64,000 bases of DNA from Moringa oleifera (GCA_021397835.1 JAJFZO010000028.1:3085501-3149500), one strand, 5' to 3'; positions 49,781 through 62,600 are shown, counted from the stretch's first letter. Notes: a model not told the origin generated them from the sequence alone. Numbers and translations: made by a program.

Positions 49781-52700
49781 TATATGTGTATATGTATATA
49801 CACGAACAAATGTATTAAATATAAAATAGAAAAAAAATTATAGTATAAAATTATGATTTTTTATTTTAAATATATAAAAACATAATAAAATGGTAGTCTC
49901 TATATCCATTCCTTATCTATTTATCTCACTTTACAGAAAACTCAAATCCAAACTCAAAACTCAAGTTATACATTAGAAATCAAATAATAACTAAAATCTA
50001 CCATTATAAATTGACAGCATAACAAATATGTTAACAAGCTTGTATTGCAATGTGAGGATGCTTTAAATAATGATTAATAATAATATCAGATCATAAAAGT
50101 CATAATAACAAGAATAGCACTAAATCATTGCATCTAATATTGAGTTAAGACAAGGGTTAACAGAATATATACAATAGCCATCTAGTTCAATATAAAGAAA
50201 CTCCCAAATGCCTACTACTTCAAGTTCTTATTTACTTATGTCAAATTATAGTGATGATACCAATTCACAATCAATATACATAAAAGAGTAAATAGTAAAT
50301 CACCACTAAGAACAAAAATTATATCATAATGTGAAGTTACAGAGAAATAGTTATTAGTAAAATGAGACAATACCTTTGTTACTTCCACGAGTAAGGAAGA
50401 ACTAGAATTGTAAAATACAACTGATGTGCTCCAACCTAAAATTGATATGCTTAAACCTAAAGAAACTTAATAAAATTTGTGCAGAAACCTTAAAACATCT
50501 ACAATTGCTATATCACAAACCAGAAACCCTCAAATTTCATGTACATGAGACCTGAAGAACCCATAATAATTTCTATGTTGAAACCCTAAAATTGTTTTGT
50601 GAAAACCTAAAATCCTCAAAAATTTTATGTATATTATTTAATCAAAATCCAAAAAATCTATTAAATTGATGTGCTTAAATCTAAAGAACATCTTTAAATC
50701 TTGAAAACACCTTAAGTTGTTATGCTAACAACTGAAACCCCTAAATTTGATGAAGATGAAGTTCAAAACACTCTTAAAAATTATTTAATCCTAACCCTAA
50801 GGACATCAAGAGAATAATTATGCGAAAACCCTAAATTTCCTAATCTCGACACTATACAATGTTGAAAGAGAAAGAAAGAGAAAGAAAAAGAGAAAAAAAG
50901 ATAGAAAAGACAACTTTAGATGAAGAAATTTGGTTGGACGATGATGGAAAACTCATCCTTTACCCTTTGACGACTACAAGGAAAGAAGTGGTTATGTGTG
51001 AAGATAAAAATCCTAACTTTCCTAACACAAGATCTTATATACCCTAACAAAATGACGTTGTTTTATGTTATAATTTCAACGAAATATACCAACAAAAAAT
51101 ACCATTGAAATATTCCAATGATAAATACTGTCAGAATATTCCTCATCACTAAATGAAATGATAATGTTTTAATATTATTCCAATGGTACATTCTTACGAA
51201 ATATTCCGTTGAAATCTTCATACATTCAATTTATATCACAAGTAACACTTATATCATTTACCTTATACATCAAATTTATATAATTTAAATTCAGAATTTA
51301 TTTTAGAACATAAAATATTTTTTTAATAATATTTAAATCATATCTACTACACATGCTAACACATGTTCACAAATCTCATAGACAAAATAATTCAATGTAT
51401 GTACACTTAATCTCTTACAACTTAACTTATAAACAACTGCATACATATTTTTTCATTGAAGATAATTAATTCGTTATAACCATTCACACAACACTTTTTA
51501 TTGTGGATTGAAAAGAATTTAGTTTTCGCTTTATCAAATAATAATTTATAAGACTTTCAGTTGTCATAAATATAATTAATTAAAACTAAATTGAATGTAA
51601 TTCAAATCATCATTATTAGTTAATTCATCTTACCATGCCACAAATTTGTGGTATATTTTGTTAACAAAATTTTTAAAATTTTAAATTTGTCAATATTTTT
51701 ACAAATTATAATAAATTATTCTTCAATTATTTAACAAGTTTTATTTTTAATTAAAAATATGAAAAATATAATATTGAATTAAATATAACTTTTTATACAT
51801 GTACGTCAAAAATTTTCAATAAACATATGTATGTCATTCTTATAATTAATAACTGTGGGTATACAATTATTACAATAATTATAATACGTACATATTATGA
51901 AAATTATTATTTTATAATATTTATTGATTTTTAAAATTAGTTTAAATAATTATTTTGAATTAAAAGTAATAATTACATCTTATCAAAATTATAATTTTTA
52001 TGTATAGTTAAAACCATTTGATTGGACTATATATATATAATTTTTTTTAAGGATGACTTAATTAATGATGTAAATATACAATAATTAGAATGCTAAAAAT
52101 ACTATAAAATTACAATTTCAAAATTTTTAGTATTCATGTAACATTTATTTTTATTGAAAAATAATTTAACCATTTAATTTTTTCTTTCAATTGTGAACAA
52201 AATCGTAACTAAATTGAATATCTAGAAATTCTAAAAACATTTCCATTTGATTTTTATCCATAAAAAATTTTATTAATTCAAAATAGAATTCCCACATAAT
52301 TTACATGTTTTGAATTTGAAAATTTTTTATCCTTTCTTACGGATCATTCGCAAGAAAATTGTGATTTTTTTTCAAAATTCTTACCTAAATTTCAAAAGAA
52401 TTGGGTAATACATTTTGTTTCCTTAAGAATTTCTTTCAAATATCATATAATAATTTTCTTTAAAAAATTAATATTTTATATACATACATTTTTATGAAAT
52501 ATACTGTAAGGATTTTATCCAACAAAATTTTTTAAAAAAACATTATGTTCGAAAAGTTATACAATAATCTATTTTTAATAATGTAAATATACAATAATCT
52601 ATTTTTTAAAAAAATTATCATAAAACATTGGAAAACTTACTGAAACATTCTGTTCGAAATATACAATCAAGATTATCACAATATTTTTTGTTGAAAATTT

Positions 52701-52982
52701 TTTAAATTTTTTAATTTTTTTAAAATAAAATTTTATTATTTTTTATTTTTAGTAAAAATAAATCACAATAAATGTTTTTTTTTTCAAATTTCTTACGGTA
52801 TTTATAACAAAATATTTTTAAACCCTCTTTCAATTGTCATATTTTGTTAAAATATTTCTTGAAATTTAAAATTCTCAATAATTATTATTTTCATTGCAAT
52901 AGTTCATGAAAAAATAATAATTTTTCCATAAAAATTATTTTTGTTAGAATTTTTTGTAAAAATTCTATTGTTTTCTTATAGT
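49781..52982. other. CACTA 5'-terminal region
   Basis: Contains 'aaaccctaaa'-type phrases at 50,400-50,840; a purine-rich tract at 50,862-50,910 (repeated gaaagagaaaga) that may be the leader; imperfect 'gaaatattcc(a/g)(t/a)tg' repeats at 51,065-51,210; and 'tttttgtaaaaattct' repeats to the end. No protein family is recognised. The short open stretch at 50,859-51,047 is low-complexity at its start. Confidence 0.45.
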
Positions 52983-52983
52983 G

Positions 52984-53255
52984 ACTTTGCCCATTGAATC
53001 TCATTTTATCAACAATTTAGTTCCTTGATGTATGCTTAATTAGCTTAAAGATTTTATTCGATTAATAAAGTGATTTAAAATACTTGCTTGCTAGCAGATT
53101 TTTCCAATTCAAAAAGAAAAATATCTAAAAAGGATACTACCTGTTCAAATCTTTCCCTGGATAACTGTGTGGTGCAGCTTTTTGTTTTGTTTTCTATACC
53201 TTAGAATTTATTAACTTACTTTATTAAGGGATTATTTCAATATACTTCAAAAAAT
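52984..53255 (+). other. Flank between CACTA terminus and LPR-like copy B
   Basis: Homology to copy A (window start) begins at about 53,095 ('gaaaaatatctaaaaaggat') and runs to about 53,250, where copy A has its deletion junction. No coding sequence. Confidence 0.5.
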
Positions 53256-53409
53256 TTTAAAACATTTGCTTTAGCTACAATCTTTCATCAAAGCAACGCG
53301 TGCTTCTGCATATTTTTCATAAACATATTAATCACGCAACTTAGTAGAGCCATCATTAACTCTATTAAGCGAGAGTGTAATTAAAATTGGTATAGGCAAA
53401 GCCATCTTT

Positions 53410-54145
53410 TCTACGAACTAAAGTGGGCCATGACTTATGAAGGACCAAGGAGTCAATGGAAGTGAACTGTCCTTACCTTGCTTTTGCATTCTGCAGAAAT
53501 TCTAGAGACTTGCCTCTAATACTTGTTTTGGCTTACAGTACATCAAGAGGCACTACAATAGTGCCTAGTCCCATGATCGAGGCCCTCTATGGAGTTGATA
53601 TGTACGTGACATGGCAAAATCACCTCCTTTTCAAGCATATCTTTCTTAGGGACCCAACCATCCCCACTACTATACCCGCCACTAAGAAGGGCATTCCTAC
53701 CATCATGCACCTCTATGGTGGCATCCTTGAGCCTAAGGATGATGGAAACTTGAACTCATGGTTCAATGCTAGATTCAAAGAAAAGAGACCCATATGGACC
53801 TAGAAAAGATATCATTACAACTTGTAATAGCCAGGATATCTGTGGTATCATGATCATGCCATAGGGTTCACTAGGTCAACATACTGGCCGGCTTGATTGG
53901 GGCCTACATTGTCCATCATTCCCAAGTTAAGCAACCACTTGGACTACCCCATGGTCATAAGCTTCGATTGATCGTTGATCGTAGCTTCTCCATCGATGGT
54001 CCCATATGCATGAACTTCATGAGAAGTAATTGCTCCATTCACTTATAGTGACAACCCGAATATTTGGCGATGCAATCATAGTAAATGGAAAGGCATGGCC
54101 GCGAATAACTGTACGCCATCATAAATATAGGTTTCGAATAATTAA
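53410..54145 (+). pseudogene. LPR1/LPR2-like multicopper oxidase, copy B, 5' part (broken)
   Basis: It starts with MTYEGPRSQWK, loses about 4 bases (frameshift at about 53,465), then is open to 53,803: EVNCPYLAFAFC, RDLPLILVLAYSTSRGTT, IEALYGVDMYVTWQNHL, GIPTIMHLYGG. Here the second His of the first copper motif (HLHG) is Tyr. A TAG at 53,801 and TAA-TAG at 53,824 follow. The second copper motif WYHDHA is intact. Frame changes follow, then FGDAIIVNGKAWPRITV and HHKYRFRII up to the MULE at 54,146. No start codon or signal peptide could be assigned, since upstream exons are not recognised. It has more of the gene than copy A. Confidence 0.85.
54137..54145 (+). repeat. 9-bp target-site duplication, left copy (copy B MULE)
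   Basis: AATAATTAA, identical to 59,398-59,406 and to the pair in copy A. Confidence 0.8.
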
Positions 54146-54251
54146 GGAAATTTTTTTTTAATAGTTATCCATATAAAGATATTTGTGTAAATAACTAACA
54201 CATTAGTAATATTTATTTTTTTAGCACTTTTTAGATATTTTGAAACAAACA

Positions 54252-54950
54252 CTACTACAAATAAAAGCTTTAATAATAGTTAAAAATAGCTTTTAATGAC
54301 AGTTGTAAAACTGTCATCTAGATCTTTGTTCATGTTATTAAAGCGAGGAGGTTTTAATGACAGCTATTGAAAACTGTCATTAAAGGCCCTCACTTTTAAT
54401 GACAGTTCTAATGGAAATGTCGTTAAAAGGGCGCCTTTAATCGACAATTGCCCAGGTTCCCTCTTCTGCGTTCTGTTGGCAATAACGAAGGAAGTATGCC
54501 TCATGAGTAGGCACCAAAAAAGAAAAAGCTTTAAATTCTACATACATCTGCTCAAATGAAATATGAATATGACACATCAAGTAGTATATACGCAAGAAAT
54601 CAAGTAATTCCTTAGGGATTTTTCAATAGTTATTGTATTTAACTTTCCTAAAATTTAATTAAAATGAATAAGAAAGGTGTGCCTACTAGTTGAAAGGACC
54701 CATTCGCACCAAAAATCCCAAATGATAGAACTTGCATGGTTTTTTCTCTAACAACAATGGAAGGAAACAACTCCATCCATTTATTCTGAAATGGTAGAGA
54801 AATTAAATTAAAATGACACAAATAAACTAATAAGCTTATTCAATAATTAATAAGATCATGCATAAGAATCAAAGTCTTAAAAGCAAATACAAGATGAGAG
54901 CTACAACTTTTAGAAATCACAAGCTATGTGAATATGCTTCCATAAAACTA
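54252..54950 (+). mobile_element. CACTA terminal fragment in the copy B MULE
   Basis: Begins CACTACTACAAATAAAAGC and is followed by inverted subterminal motifs (aatgacagttgtaaaactgtcat, aatgacagctattgaaaactgtcatt, aatgacagttct) to about 54,440. The remainder has CACTA-like internal flavour, but no opposite terminus was found. It replaces copy A sequence 771-1357, so it arrived after the duplication. Confidence 0.6.
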
Positions 54951-55289
54951 ATGGGTCATCACATTCATGACCTGCTAATAAGAACTATATCTAGTTAATG
55001 AAAATGTAATATGTTAGCTCAAATCATAAATTATTTACTTAATCATATTGTGTTTCACTTGTATAAGTAATCATATCAAACTTTTGAAACTGTTTATTGA
55101 TAATTGCAAACTATTTACACAAAATTTTAACATGTTTTTTTGGCCAAATGTATATGACAATCAACTCTAGTGCTTATCAGCCATATGTGCCCCCAAAGAG
55201 TCCTACAAGACTTGAAAGATACTAAAGCACTGTGAGAATGATGCCATCCCCACTCTGAGTGAAATTTTGGATGGCTCTTAGAAGAAGAA

Positions 55290-56090
55290 GTTTAAAGAGA
55301 CCTGTTGGGGCATTTCTTACATGTGTATAAAGATTTAAACTTCTCTGAGATTATTGTCCATAATCTTCTGGTTTGGGAGATTTAACATAACTATAAAAAC
55401 GGAATGTGGTTCAAACTTGGATAAAATGAGATTTGTTTTAGCAAGGCGTCTGATCACTAAGTTGAAGTTTAGTGAGCTATTAAAAATAGATAACATTGAA
55501 GCTGATTTATCTAGTACCCTAGCCAAATACTTCTGCCAGAGGGATAAGGTCAGTGGTAATAATACAAAGACAAAGTTGCTAAGACGAGAATTTAATGAGG
55601 AAGATAATAAGGTGAAGTTGGGTTGCTATACTTGTTGAATGTCTTCATAAAGTCCATCACGAGCGCCAGCAGGTCCTAACATGGTAATTTTATTTAGTAG
55701 ACAATTTAGAAGCTTTCAATAGCTTTCCATGGGGCACATGGGTCTATTGCAACTTCTTATGACATTTGAAGAAAGCAGTTGTGAATCGAATGATGGATGT
55801 TGACAGGGTGAGCTATAATACCTATGGCTTCGTATGGACACTACATGTAATGATCTTGCCTTTTTTTTTTTTGTTTTTCTTCTTTCTAGTTTCGTTGAAT
55901 TTTATTTTAATCAAGCATAACTTGATTTTCCTTTTCCAAAGGTTTTTGCCTTCGCAGTGATTCCTGCTACCAACATCCACAATATTAGCTTGTCAAGCCC
56001 TAACTTATGAGTACCTCAAATTTTTTAATGAAGGCTCCATTACAAGCCTTATATGAAGATTGCAATCACAAGCAGTGCAAGTAATTTCAT
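55290..56090 (+). pseudogene. DUF1985-like gene carried by the MULE, copy B
   Basis: Parallel to 1735-2510: PVGAFL near 55,302, an LAKYFCQR segment near 55,520, NLEAFNSFPWG near 55,705, and MMDVDRVSYNTYGFVW near 55,790, then a probable intron and FAVIPAT-type sequence near 55,945. It is more degraded than copy A, with a loss after VKLG near 55,625. Same family caveat as for copy A. Confidence 0.55.
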
Positions 56091-56459
56091 ATCTTCATTC
56101 TTTATTTCGTACCTCTACTTTCATTTCACATTGTGAGCGTATATATGATTTACCAATCAAGTTATGAATTGAAAATACAAAACAAAGATATGTTAACATC
56201 ATGATGTTTGCACAATTTATAAATCAAGGAACAATTTTATTATACGATTTACTAATCAAGTAAACATTATCAAAGTGTTAGTTGCATTGTCAACATTACA
56301 TTAATTGACCTGTACATAACAATTAAAACCATACAAAAACTTAAAGTCTTAAATTGTATACCAATCTGCAATGAAAAAGAAGTTAAAAATCAACAACATA
56401 ATTAAAACATTATGATTAGTATAAGTTAATTATATCATTATTTAGTAAAGTTGAGTAGG

Positions 56460-58660
56460 AGGCATTTGACAAGTTTACGAATGATGCCCAATTCTACCAC
56501 GATTAGGCATTTATGAAGCAACTGATTAGGCATATTTGATAATCAAGAGTATCTTACTTCATCATAATATTATAGATTTGAGCATATCAATTGATTGTAT
56601 CCATATTGACCACATCTAAAGCATTTTCTTTGGCGCATTCTCTCCCCACTAGAGAGTGTTCTTTGCTTTCTCAGATGCCCTACTGACTTACCATTATTCA
56701 GTGGTAATACCACAACTCTTCTAACTTCTTCAAGTACATCCCAATTAGACTTATCACCAATTGGACATATCAATTCAATGTATGCTGCTACTAGTTGACT
56801 TTGTTTGTAGTAGCTAGAGTAAAGAGTTATGAAATTAATATTATGTTCCTTATAAAAAGTACATAATTTTTAAAGTTAATTCAAGAAGTAATAATGAATA
56901 ATAAAAATATTAACAACAAAACCATCAATTTCACATAGAAACTACTAGTGCATGTGCACATGAGAAAAAGATCAACCTGCAACTCCCCACAAGGGCAAAT
57001 GCATTCAATAAGGTTTACAAGTGCCTCTTTATCATTGTGCCTAACCCAAAATACATTCTAATCGACATTGCAAGTCATCATTTGTAATGAAACTTTTTGT
57101 CTCTTAGTCATCAATAAGTGAACCCATTCTATTAGTTGTGACCTCCAAATCTTAGCTTTCTCGAGCCAACCATAGAACCAACTTTGCATCATATCTCAAA
57201 TGAATTCCAATAGAGCCATCATGGGCAACTCGTGAGCAAATCAAAGACATGAACTCAAACTCTCGATAATGTTAGTGGTCATGAGTTCATATCGTCTCCA
57301 AGGGTAATACATACATGGCCATTTTCTCGGATCTTCCTTCATGAAATCAATCAATAATTACCCAAGAGCCACCAAAAAACAAAATACTTAAATCGATCAG
57401 CTCCATCTTGGATGCATACATGAGCCCTAGTTCTTGGATTAATTATTTGTAACATGCGGCAGTATGACGACAGTTATTGATATGACTTAATTGGATTACC
57501 ATATATAAGACACAATGCATACCTTTTAGCTTTTTAGCTTTGCTATATAAAATTTGCATACCATATAGTTCTTTCATATCACCCATGATATCTTTCAGCT
57601 TAATGATTCTAGTATTAGTAGACAACTTCTGAGCCATAACTTCTCCCATAACAACAGAACTTGCTTGTTAATGCTATCAATGTAACTCTTCAACTTGCAA
57701 GTATGTGTCAAATCACACCTTCTAATTAGGGAGAATTACTGTTATGTAACAACATGAACCTTCCATGCATAATTTCCTTCTTCTTAAGCAATCTCAAGTA
57801 CTGATTCGTTAGACCTACTAATTCTAAATTCAAAGTTCTCAGTCAATGCATGCATAGCCAAAAATCACTTCAACTCTTTCTTGTTTGGGAAAAACTAACC
57901 TCTAGTAAGGATGTGAATCGGAGTCATTAATTCTATAGTTGGAGTCAAAGCAAAACTATATAATTCGGTACTCAACACAATATACCTTCTGACAACAATA
58001 TCATTTGAATTATTAAGTATTTGTTGGCATGCAACTAGGATATAAGATGGGACAGGATGAAAGTTCTCATGAAATTCTTCATTTCAAGTTTTGCTTCTAG
58101 AATGGGTTCACATTGATCTTCATTGGTAGACTAAGTAGTTTGAGTTTCCATGATTAGGTATTCACACCCAATATCATAGTTCATTAGCTCATCAAAGTTG
58201 ATCTCACCAATATATTAAGTGTCAAGGCGAGTCGCACTATGAAAGAATGGTTCGGTGCCATAAACGTCTAATTGAATAGTTGGCTTACTCCCAATACAAC
58301 AATTAAAATGTTCGATTCATCTTGAAATTCCACTATCATGTAAACCTTGTCTATTCCTAACAAAATTTCTCTCCACTAAATCAACAATAACAAGGTGAAC
58401 TATGTTATCATCACCTTTATTATTCACTAATTCAATTTTGATAGCAGTTTTTTCAGATCTTACTATGGTATGTAGTAGAGAATTAGTCTTAGAGAAATTA
58501 GCCTCCACGCAAGATTTAACCAAATCCAACAATTGTACATATGTCAAACCCCTTCGAATAACATATCCCTCAGTTTTGATGGCTTTACCAATATATCAAA
58601 ACTTCATCTCGACTCAGACCACTCACCATTCCAAGTTACAATGATCTATATTTTGCACTG
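56460..58660 (-). pseudogene. MURA-type MULE transposase, decayed, copy B
   Basis: - strand segments: N-terminal MTYVQLLDLVKSCVEA near 58,547; KDIMGDMKELYGMQILYSKA near 57,600; and the C-terminal zinc knuckle CFRCGQYGYNQLIC near 56,625-56,580, in which the His is Tyr (copy A instead lost the last Cys). The start of the DDE core is deleted at about 57,343 relative to copy A (missing A 3787-4182). Confidence 0.75.
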
Positions 58661-59397
58661 ACAACGAAAATATTTCAAAAAATAACTGAAAAAAATTAGC
58701 TATTATAGAGAAGAACATATGATTTTGTAGAAGAAACTATGATTTCATTTAGTAAGTTACGCTTTATAAACTTGTAACGATTTTATGAATGAAGTTACAA
58801 ATTTCATAATGATGTTACGATAAACCAATTATGATACAATTTTCAAACATGACGAAAATCTAAGATTAGGTCAGATTCTTAACCTAAGTTATGAAATATA
58901 ATAGTGTTCACAATTTAAACTGAAATAAAAGAAATCTTCACAGTTTAAAGTTACATTACTATTCAAAGGTGTACCTGTCACCCTCTTGGCCTATTCAAGC
59001 GCTTTTTGATTTTGAAGAGAAATATGTTGTGAAAAACACGAGCTTTCTTCTCCGTACGAAAAGTCAAAAATATTAATGACTACCTCCGATTCCTTCTTTG
59101 GATGTTGGTTTGATAGATCTTGGATGCAAAGGCAAAAAGAAAGAATAAAAAGAGAGAATGAAGAAAGAAAGAGCTCGAAAAGAGACAGAAATTGAAAAAA
59201 AAAAAAGGAGATCAAAGAGAGAGTATTCAGACAAATCTCTTAAGTTTTTGAGTTCATTTAATTTCGAGGGTATCATTGTCTTTTGTAAAAATATTTTTGT
59301 CTTTCTAATATGTTTAAGCACCAAAAAAATTAACATAGTTAAAAAGGTTTCTTTTGTAAAAAAAAGGTGGTAGGATGCTAATTTTGGCAATTTCTTT

Positions 59398-60255
59398 AAT
59401 AATTAATGCCAGTAACACTAGATTCTTTAGATTTTTTTTTTTAAACCAATAGCTTGGAATATGTCAATGTGGCATTTGACTCTTCGTATCTTGGACAACC
59501 GGTCAAGACTAATGAGGCACTTTTGGCCCATTTAAGATTAATGACATAGTCATTGACTTTTCTAAGACAAATTCGAACATAGGTATTCTAACCAATGATG
59601 CACCCTATCCATACCCATTAGATGACCTAGTCAATGAAGCAAATAATAAGGTCACGGAGTTTATCATAAAACAAAATCCAGAGGTTGACACAAGGCAAGT
59701 ACCCAAGCAATTAATCAAATACCCATCACCAGATTTATCCAGTGTGTCGCGCATAAGATACATAGCTATGTACGAGTACACAAGCAATATCGATGAGCCC
59801 ACCCATCTTTACATCAATAAAAAATCATATGAATCTCTAGTGACGAAGATCCCTAACATGTGGACCACCAAGGCTTCGAACATGATAAACCTCACAGGGG
59901 ATAACCATCCTGTACACATACACCCAGGGTTGTTTGTGGTGTTAGATCAAACGGAGCTGGTGAAGTTGGAGCAGTTCAAAGCATGCATGATGAAGAAGAA
60001 TGCGATCAACTGCCAAATCAGTAAGTACGCATGTGGCAAGAAGTTACAGGTTGCAGCACACAAGAAAGGGTGGAAGAACATGTATAAGATGACACTCGGA
60101 TATGTGACAAAGATTTTAGTGAAGTCTTCGTACATACATACGAATATGTTGTATTCTTTTGACAAAGATTTATTTATTTATCTTTTGTTTTTTGTGTGTA
60201 GATCTTGGATCATGAAGATAATCTAATGACAAGGGCTTTGAAACTCACTAATTGA
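59398..60255 (+). pseudogene. LPR1/LPR2-like multicopper oxidase, copy B, 3' part (broken)
   Basis: Begins with the right target duplication (AATAATTAA, 59,398-59,406). A T-rich expansion near 59,431-59,441 breaks the RFFFTNGLEY segment. NDAPYPYP is near 59,595. From about 59,680 to 60,160 the frame is open: VPKQLIKYPSPDLSSVSRIR, EYTSNIDEPTHLY, DNHPVHIHPGLFVVLD (C-terminal copper motif HxxHxH intact), CQISKYACGKK and YVTKILVKSSYIH. The segment that should carry the YHCH copper ligands is missing at about 60,160. After an AG at 60,200-60,201 the last exon 60,202-60,255 gives ILDHEDNLMTRALKLTN and a TGA stop. This is the most complete remnant of the gene in the window. Confidence 0.85.
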
Positions 60256-62070
60256 TAAAGCTCTCAAATCAGAAATGCTAGACCACAGCATGGTGGGTTG
60301 GGTCCTCTCTTAAAACATAACTAAAGTATACAATTTATAGCATTTTGAAAATGAGAGATTTTGATGAAACGATTTCTAATATGTATTCTACTTAGTAAAG
60401 TTATGACCACAGCTTGTTCAAATAATCTAATGTGCTATATGATCCTTTTCAAGTTTTTTTTTTTAAATTACATGGGTAAACTCATTATATTTTTTGATCG
60501 TTATGTTTTTCTTAAATTCATGTTATTTTAAGTTTAATTAATTATTTATAAGATTAATTATAGTAAATAGATTATATTTTGTATAAAGTTTAATTAATTA
60601 ATTATAAGATTAATTATGTTAAAGAGATTTTATTTTGTATAAATTATTAAAATAAAATATTAAATAAATTAAATAAAAATATCATAAAAGCTTAATGTTT
60701 ATCCTTGTTATCAATCAAATTTTTATTTTTAAAAAAATTACAATTTGAGCTTGGATCTTTCAATTTAGTTTAAATTAATTTTTAACTCAAATGATTAAAA
60801 ATAAAAATATTTTGATTACTGAAATATTTTTAAAATAATTTAAATAAGTTATTCACTTTATCTCATGTTTATCCTTAAAATTTAAACGTTTTTCAATGTA
60901 ACATTTATTTTTTGTAAATTTTTAAAAATTTTTATATTGTAAATTTTAAAAAATATATTTTTAGTGCTCATAAAATTATAAAACTTTTTATAATGGTAAC
61001 TTGAATATTTTTCGAATATCTTAAGTTTTTTGATAATATTCAATTTAGACTAAATTGATAGATCAAAATTTGATTTGCCACTGTTTCAACATAAAAGTCT
61101 AATCGATCATATAAGATAAATATCACAATTTTATGAGATTTTTATCCAAAAATTTTTATCGATTATAGATATATAGTATTTTTAATGTTAAATTTTGATC
61201 AAATGTATATATTTTAATTTTAACAATCTTAATTTTTAATGTATTAAATGAGGATTAATATATTTTTACACTATTTTTTTTATAAAATATGGTAATTAAA
61301 GAAATATAAAAAATTATAATTTTTTACTTCATTAATAAAAAATATTTATTTAATTTTAAATCATATATACAAAATTATGATAATAAAATAATTATTAAAC
61401 ATAATAAATTTTAGTGAATGAAATTATGTTATTAAAAAATATTAAGTTATATGTTTTAATTAAGGGTCAACCAAAAAAAAAAAAAAGTGAATTATACTTA
61501 TTTTTGAATTCAAATCCTGAACCTTAATTTGGTTTAATTTTACATTTAATGTTTTAATTTATTTAATTTAAATATTATTAAAAATTAAAATAAAAATCAT
61601 TAAAATTAGAGATTTTGTATAATAAATTTGAACTTTAAAATTTTACAATACTATGAAAAAGTTTAAATTAATATTTTAAAATTTTTAAAATTAAGTATTA
61701 ACAATATATTTTTGAAAAATTTAATATTATAATAAATTTCAAAATTTTTAAAATAATATATGAATCTAAATTATTCAAATTAAAATTATTAATTTTAAAA
61801 ATTATAAAAATCATTTGAATTTTTTTAAAGCATTTTAATTATGAGAATATGCTTTTATAGTTTTTTGAATTAAAATTTAATTTAAACTAAATTAATATTT
61901 TTGTCATAATAAAATTTAAATTAAAAATATATTTACTTTTTAATAGATATAAAACTTTAAAATTTAATTTAAATATGTATATAAAATATAAGTTTTTAAT
62001 TTAAAATTAATTATTTTTATAAAAATATATAAAATTAGTATTTAAAATTTATATATTTTTAATTATTGTT
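60256..62070. other. AT-rich intergenic stretch between the gene pair, copy B
   Basis: No coding sequence. Very AT-rich from 60,450 on. The matching interval is deleted from copy A, so age and origin cannot be compared. Confidence 0.5.
60531..60642. repeat. Two 56-bp direct repeats
   Basis: Units at 60,531 and 60,587 both hold 'agtttaattaatta' plus 'ataagattaattat' and end in 'ttttgtata'; they differ by a few substitutions. Confidence 0.75.
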
Positions 62071-62247
62071 AATGAAACTGAAGAATATCTCAGCGAGAAA
62101 ACAAGCTGCTCAAAGTTGGGCATCAGGCATTCGGTAAAACAAAAATAGGCTTAACTTATTGCAGAACAAAATAGTGAACTTGCTGCCTGAAACCGAGGAC
62201 ATTTATCCTCTTCTGAGTACCATGCATAGCACAAAATATTTGCACAA

Positions 62248-62600
62248 AAAATGGCTTCCATGCTTATGCTAGCCAACCTTTAACACATTCATAAAAAAGT
62301 CACGACCGTCGACTAGCTCTAGGATAGCGTGTTATGCTTCTCACGCCTCAAACAAGGTCAGTCTTTATCTCACTCTTCTCTGAAATTAAAGCCTGTTATT
62401 CTATATTAGCTAATAGTACTTGGAGGCCTATGGTGGTTGCACTATGTGTGTTGAGGATCAGTGGAAGAAGGACTACACAAGCGTGATGATAGTGCCAACT
62501 CAAATGGGCGCCACAATTGGTGGATTCGCTGGTGATGCGTTGCCTGTAGCTCGCGCCTTATCATCTATTGTCGATTACCTAATCACACACCCTAATGTAA
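62248..62600 (+). pseudogene. DUF3326 plastid-type protein, copy B, exons 1-2
   Basis: Exon 1 starts at ATG 62,250 with MASMLMLAN, a stop, and a frameshift into KSRPSTSSRIACYASHASNK. This Ser/Arg-rich stretch is typical of a chloroplast transit peptide. It ends at a GTCAGT donor near 62,356. Exon 2 (about 62,419-62,596) is fully open after a TAG acceptor: LEAYGGCTMCVEDQWKKDYT, MIVPTQMGATIGGFAGDALP, SSIVDYLITHPN, with a GTAAGT donor. All later exons are missing from copy B, so the gene is dead although exon 2 itself is clean. It lies 2 kb downstream of the oxidase remnant on the same strand. Confidence 0.85.

Larger units (their letters stand above)
40980..52983 (-). mobile_element. Large CACTA (En/Spm-type) transposon
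   Basis: - strand element with a TNP2-type transposase gene (about 46,810-43,560) followed by a Transposase_24-type second gene (about 42,800-40,990), the usual CACTA gene order. The 5' terminus is at 52,983, where the + strand reads ...TTGTTTTCTTATAGTG, i.e. CACTATAAGAAAAC on the element strand. Subterminal 'gaatattcc'-like and 'aaaattcta'-like motifs occur at 51,050-52,980. The 3' terminus was not located, so 40,980 is only the end of recognisable coding sequence. The 6-kb 5' region is unusually long because of the tandem array at 47.9-49.8 kb, which may be a later expansion or insertion. It is also possible that two CACTA elements are nested. Confidence 0.6.
54146..59397 (-). mobile_element. 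MULE inside the LPR-like gene, copy B
   Basis: The 5.25-kb counterpart of 677-6270, at the same codon with the same target duplication. The same gene content is recognisable: DUF1985-like gene on + and MURA on -. Differences from copy A: a CACTA fragment at about 54,252-54,950, and a ~395-bp internal deletion at about 57,343 that removes the start of the DDE core. A purine tract lies near 59,155-59,225. Confidence 0.8.
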
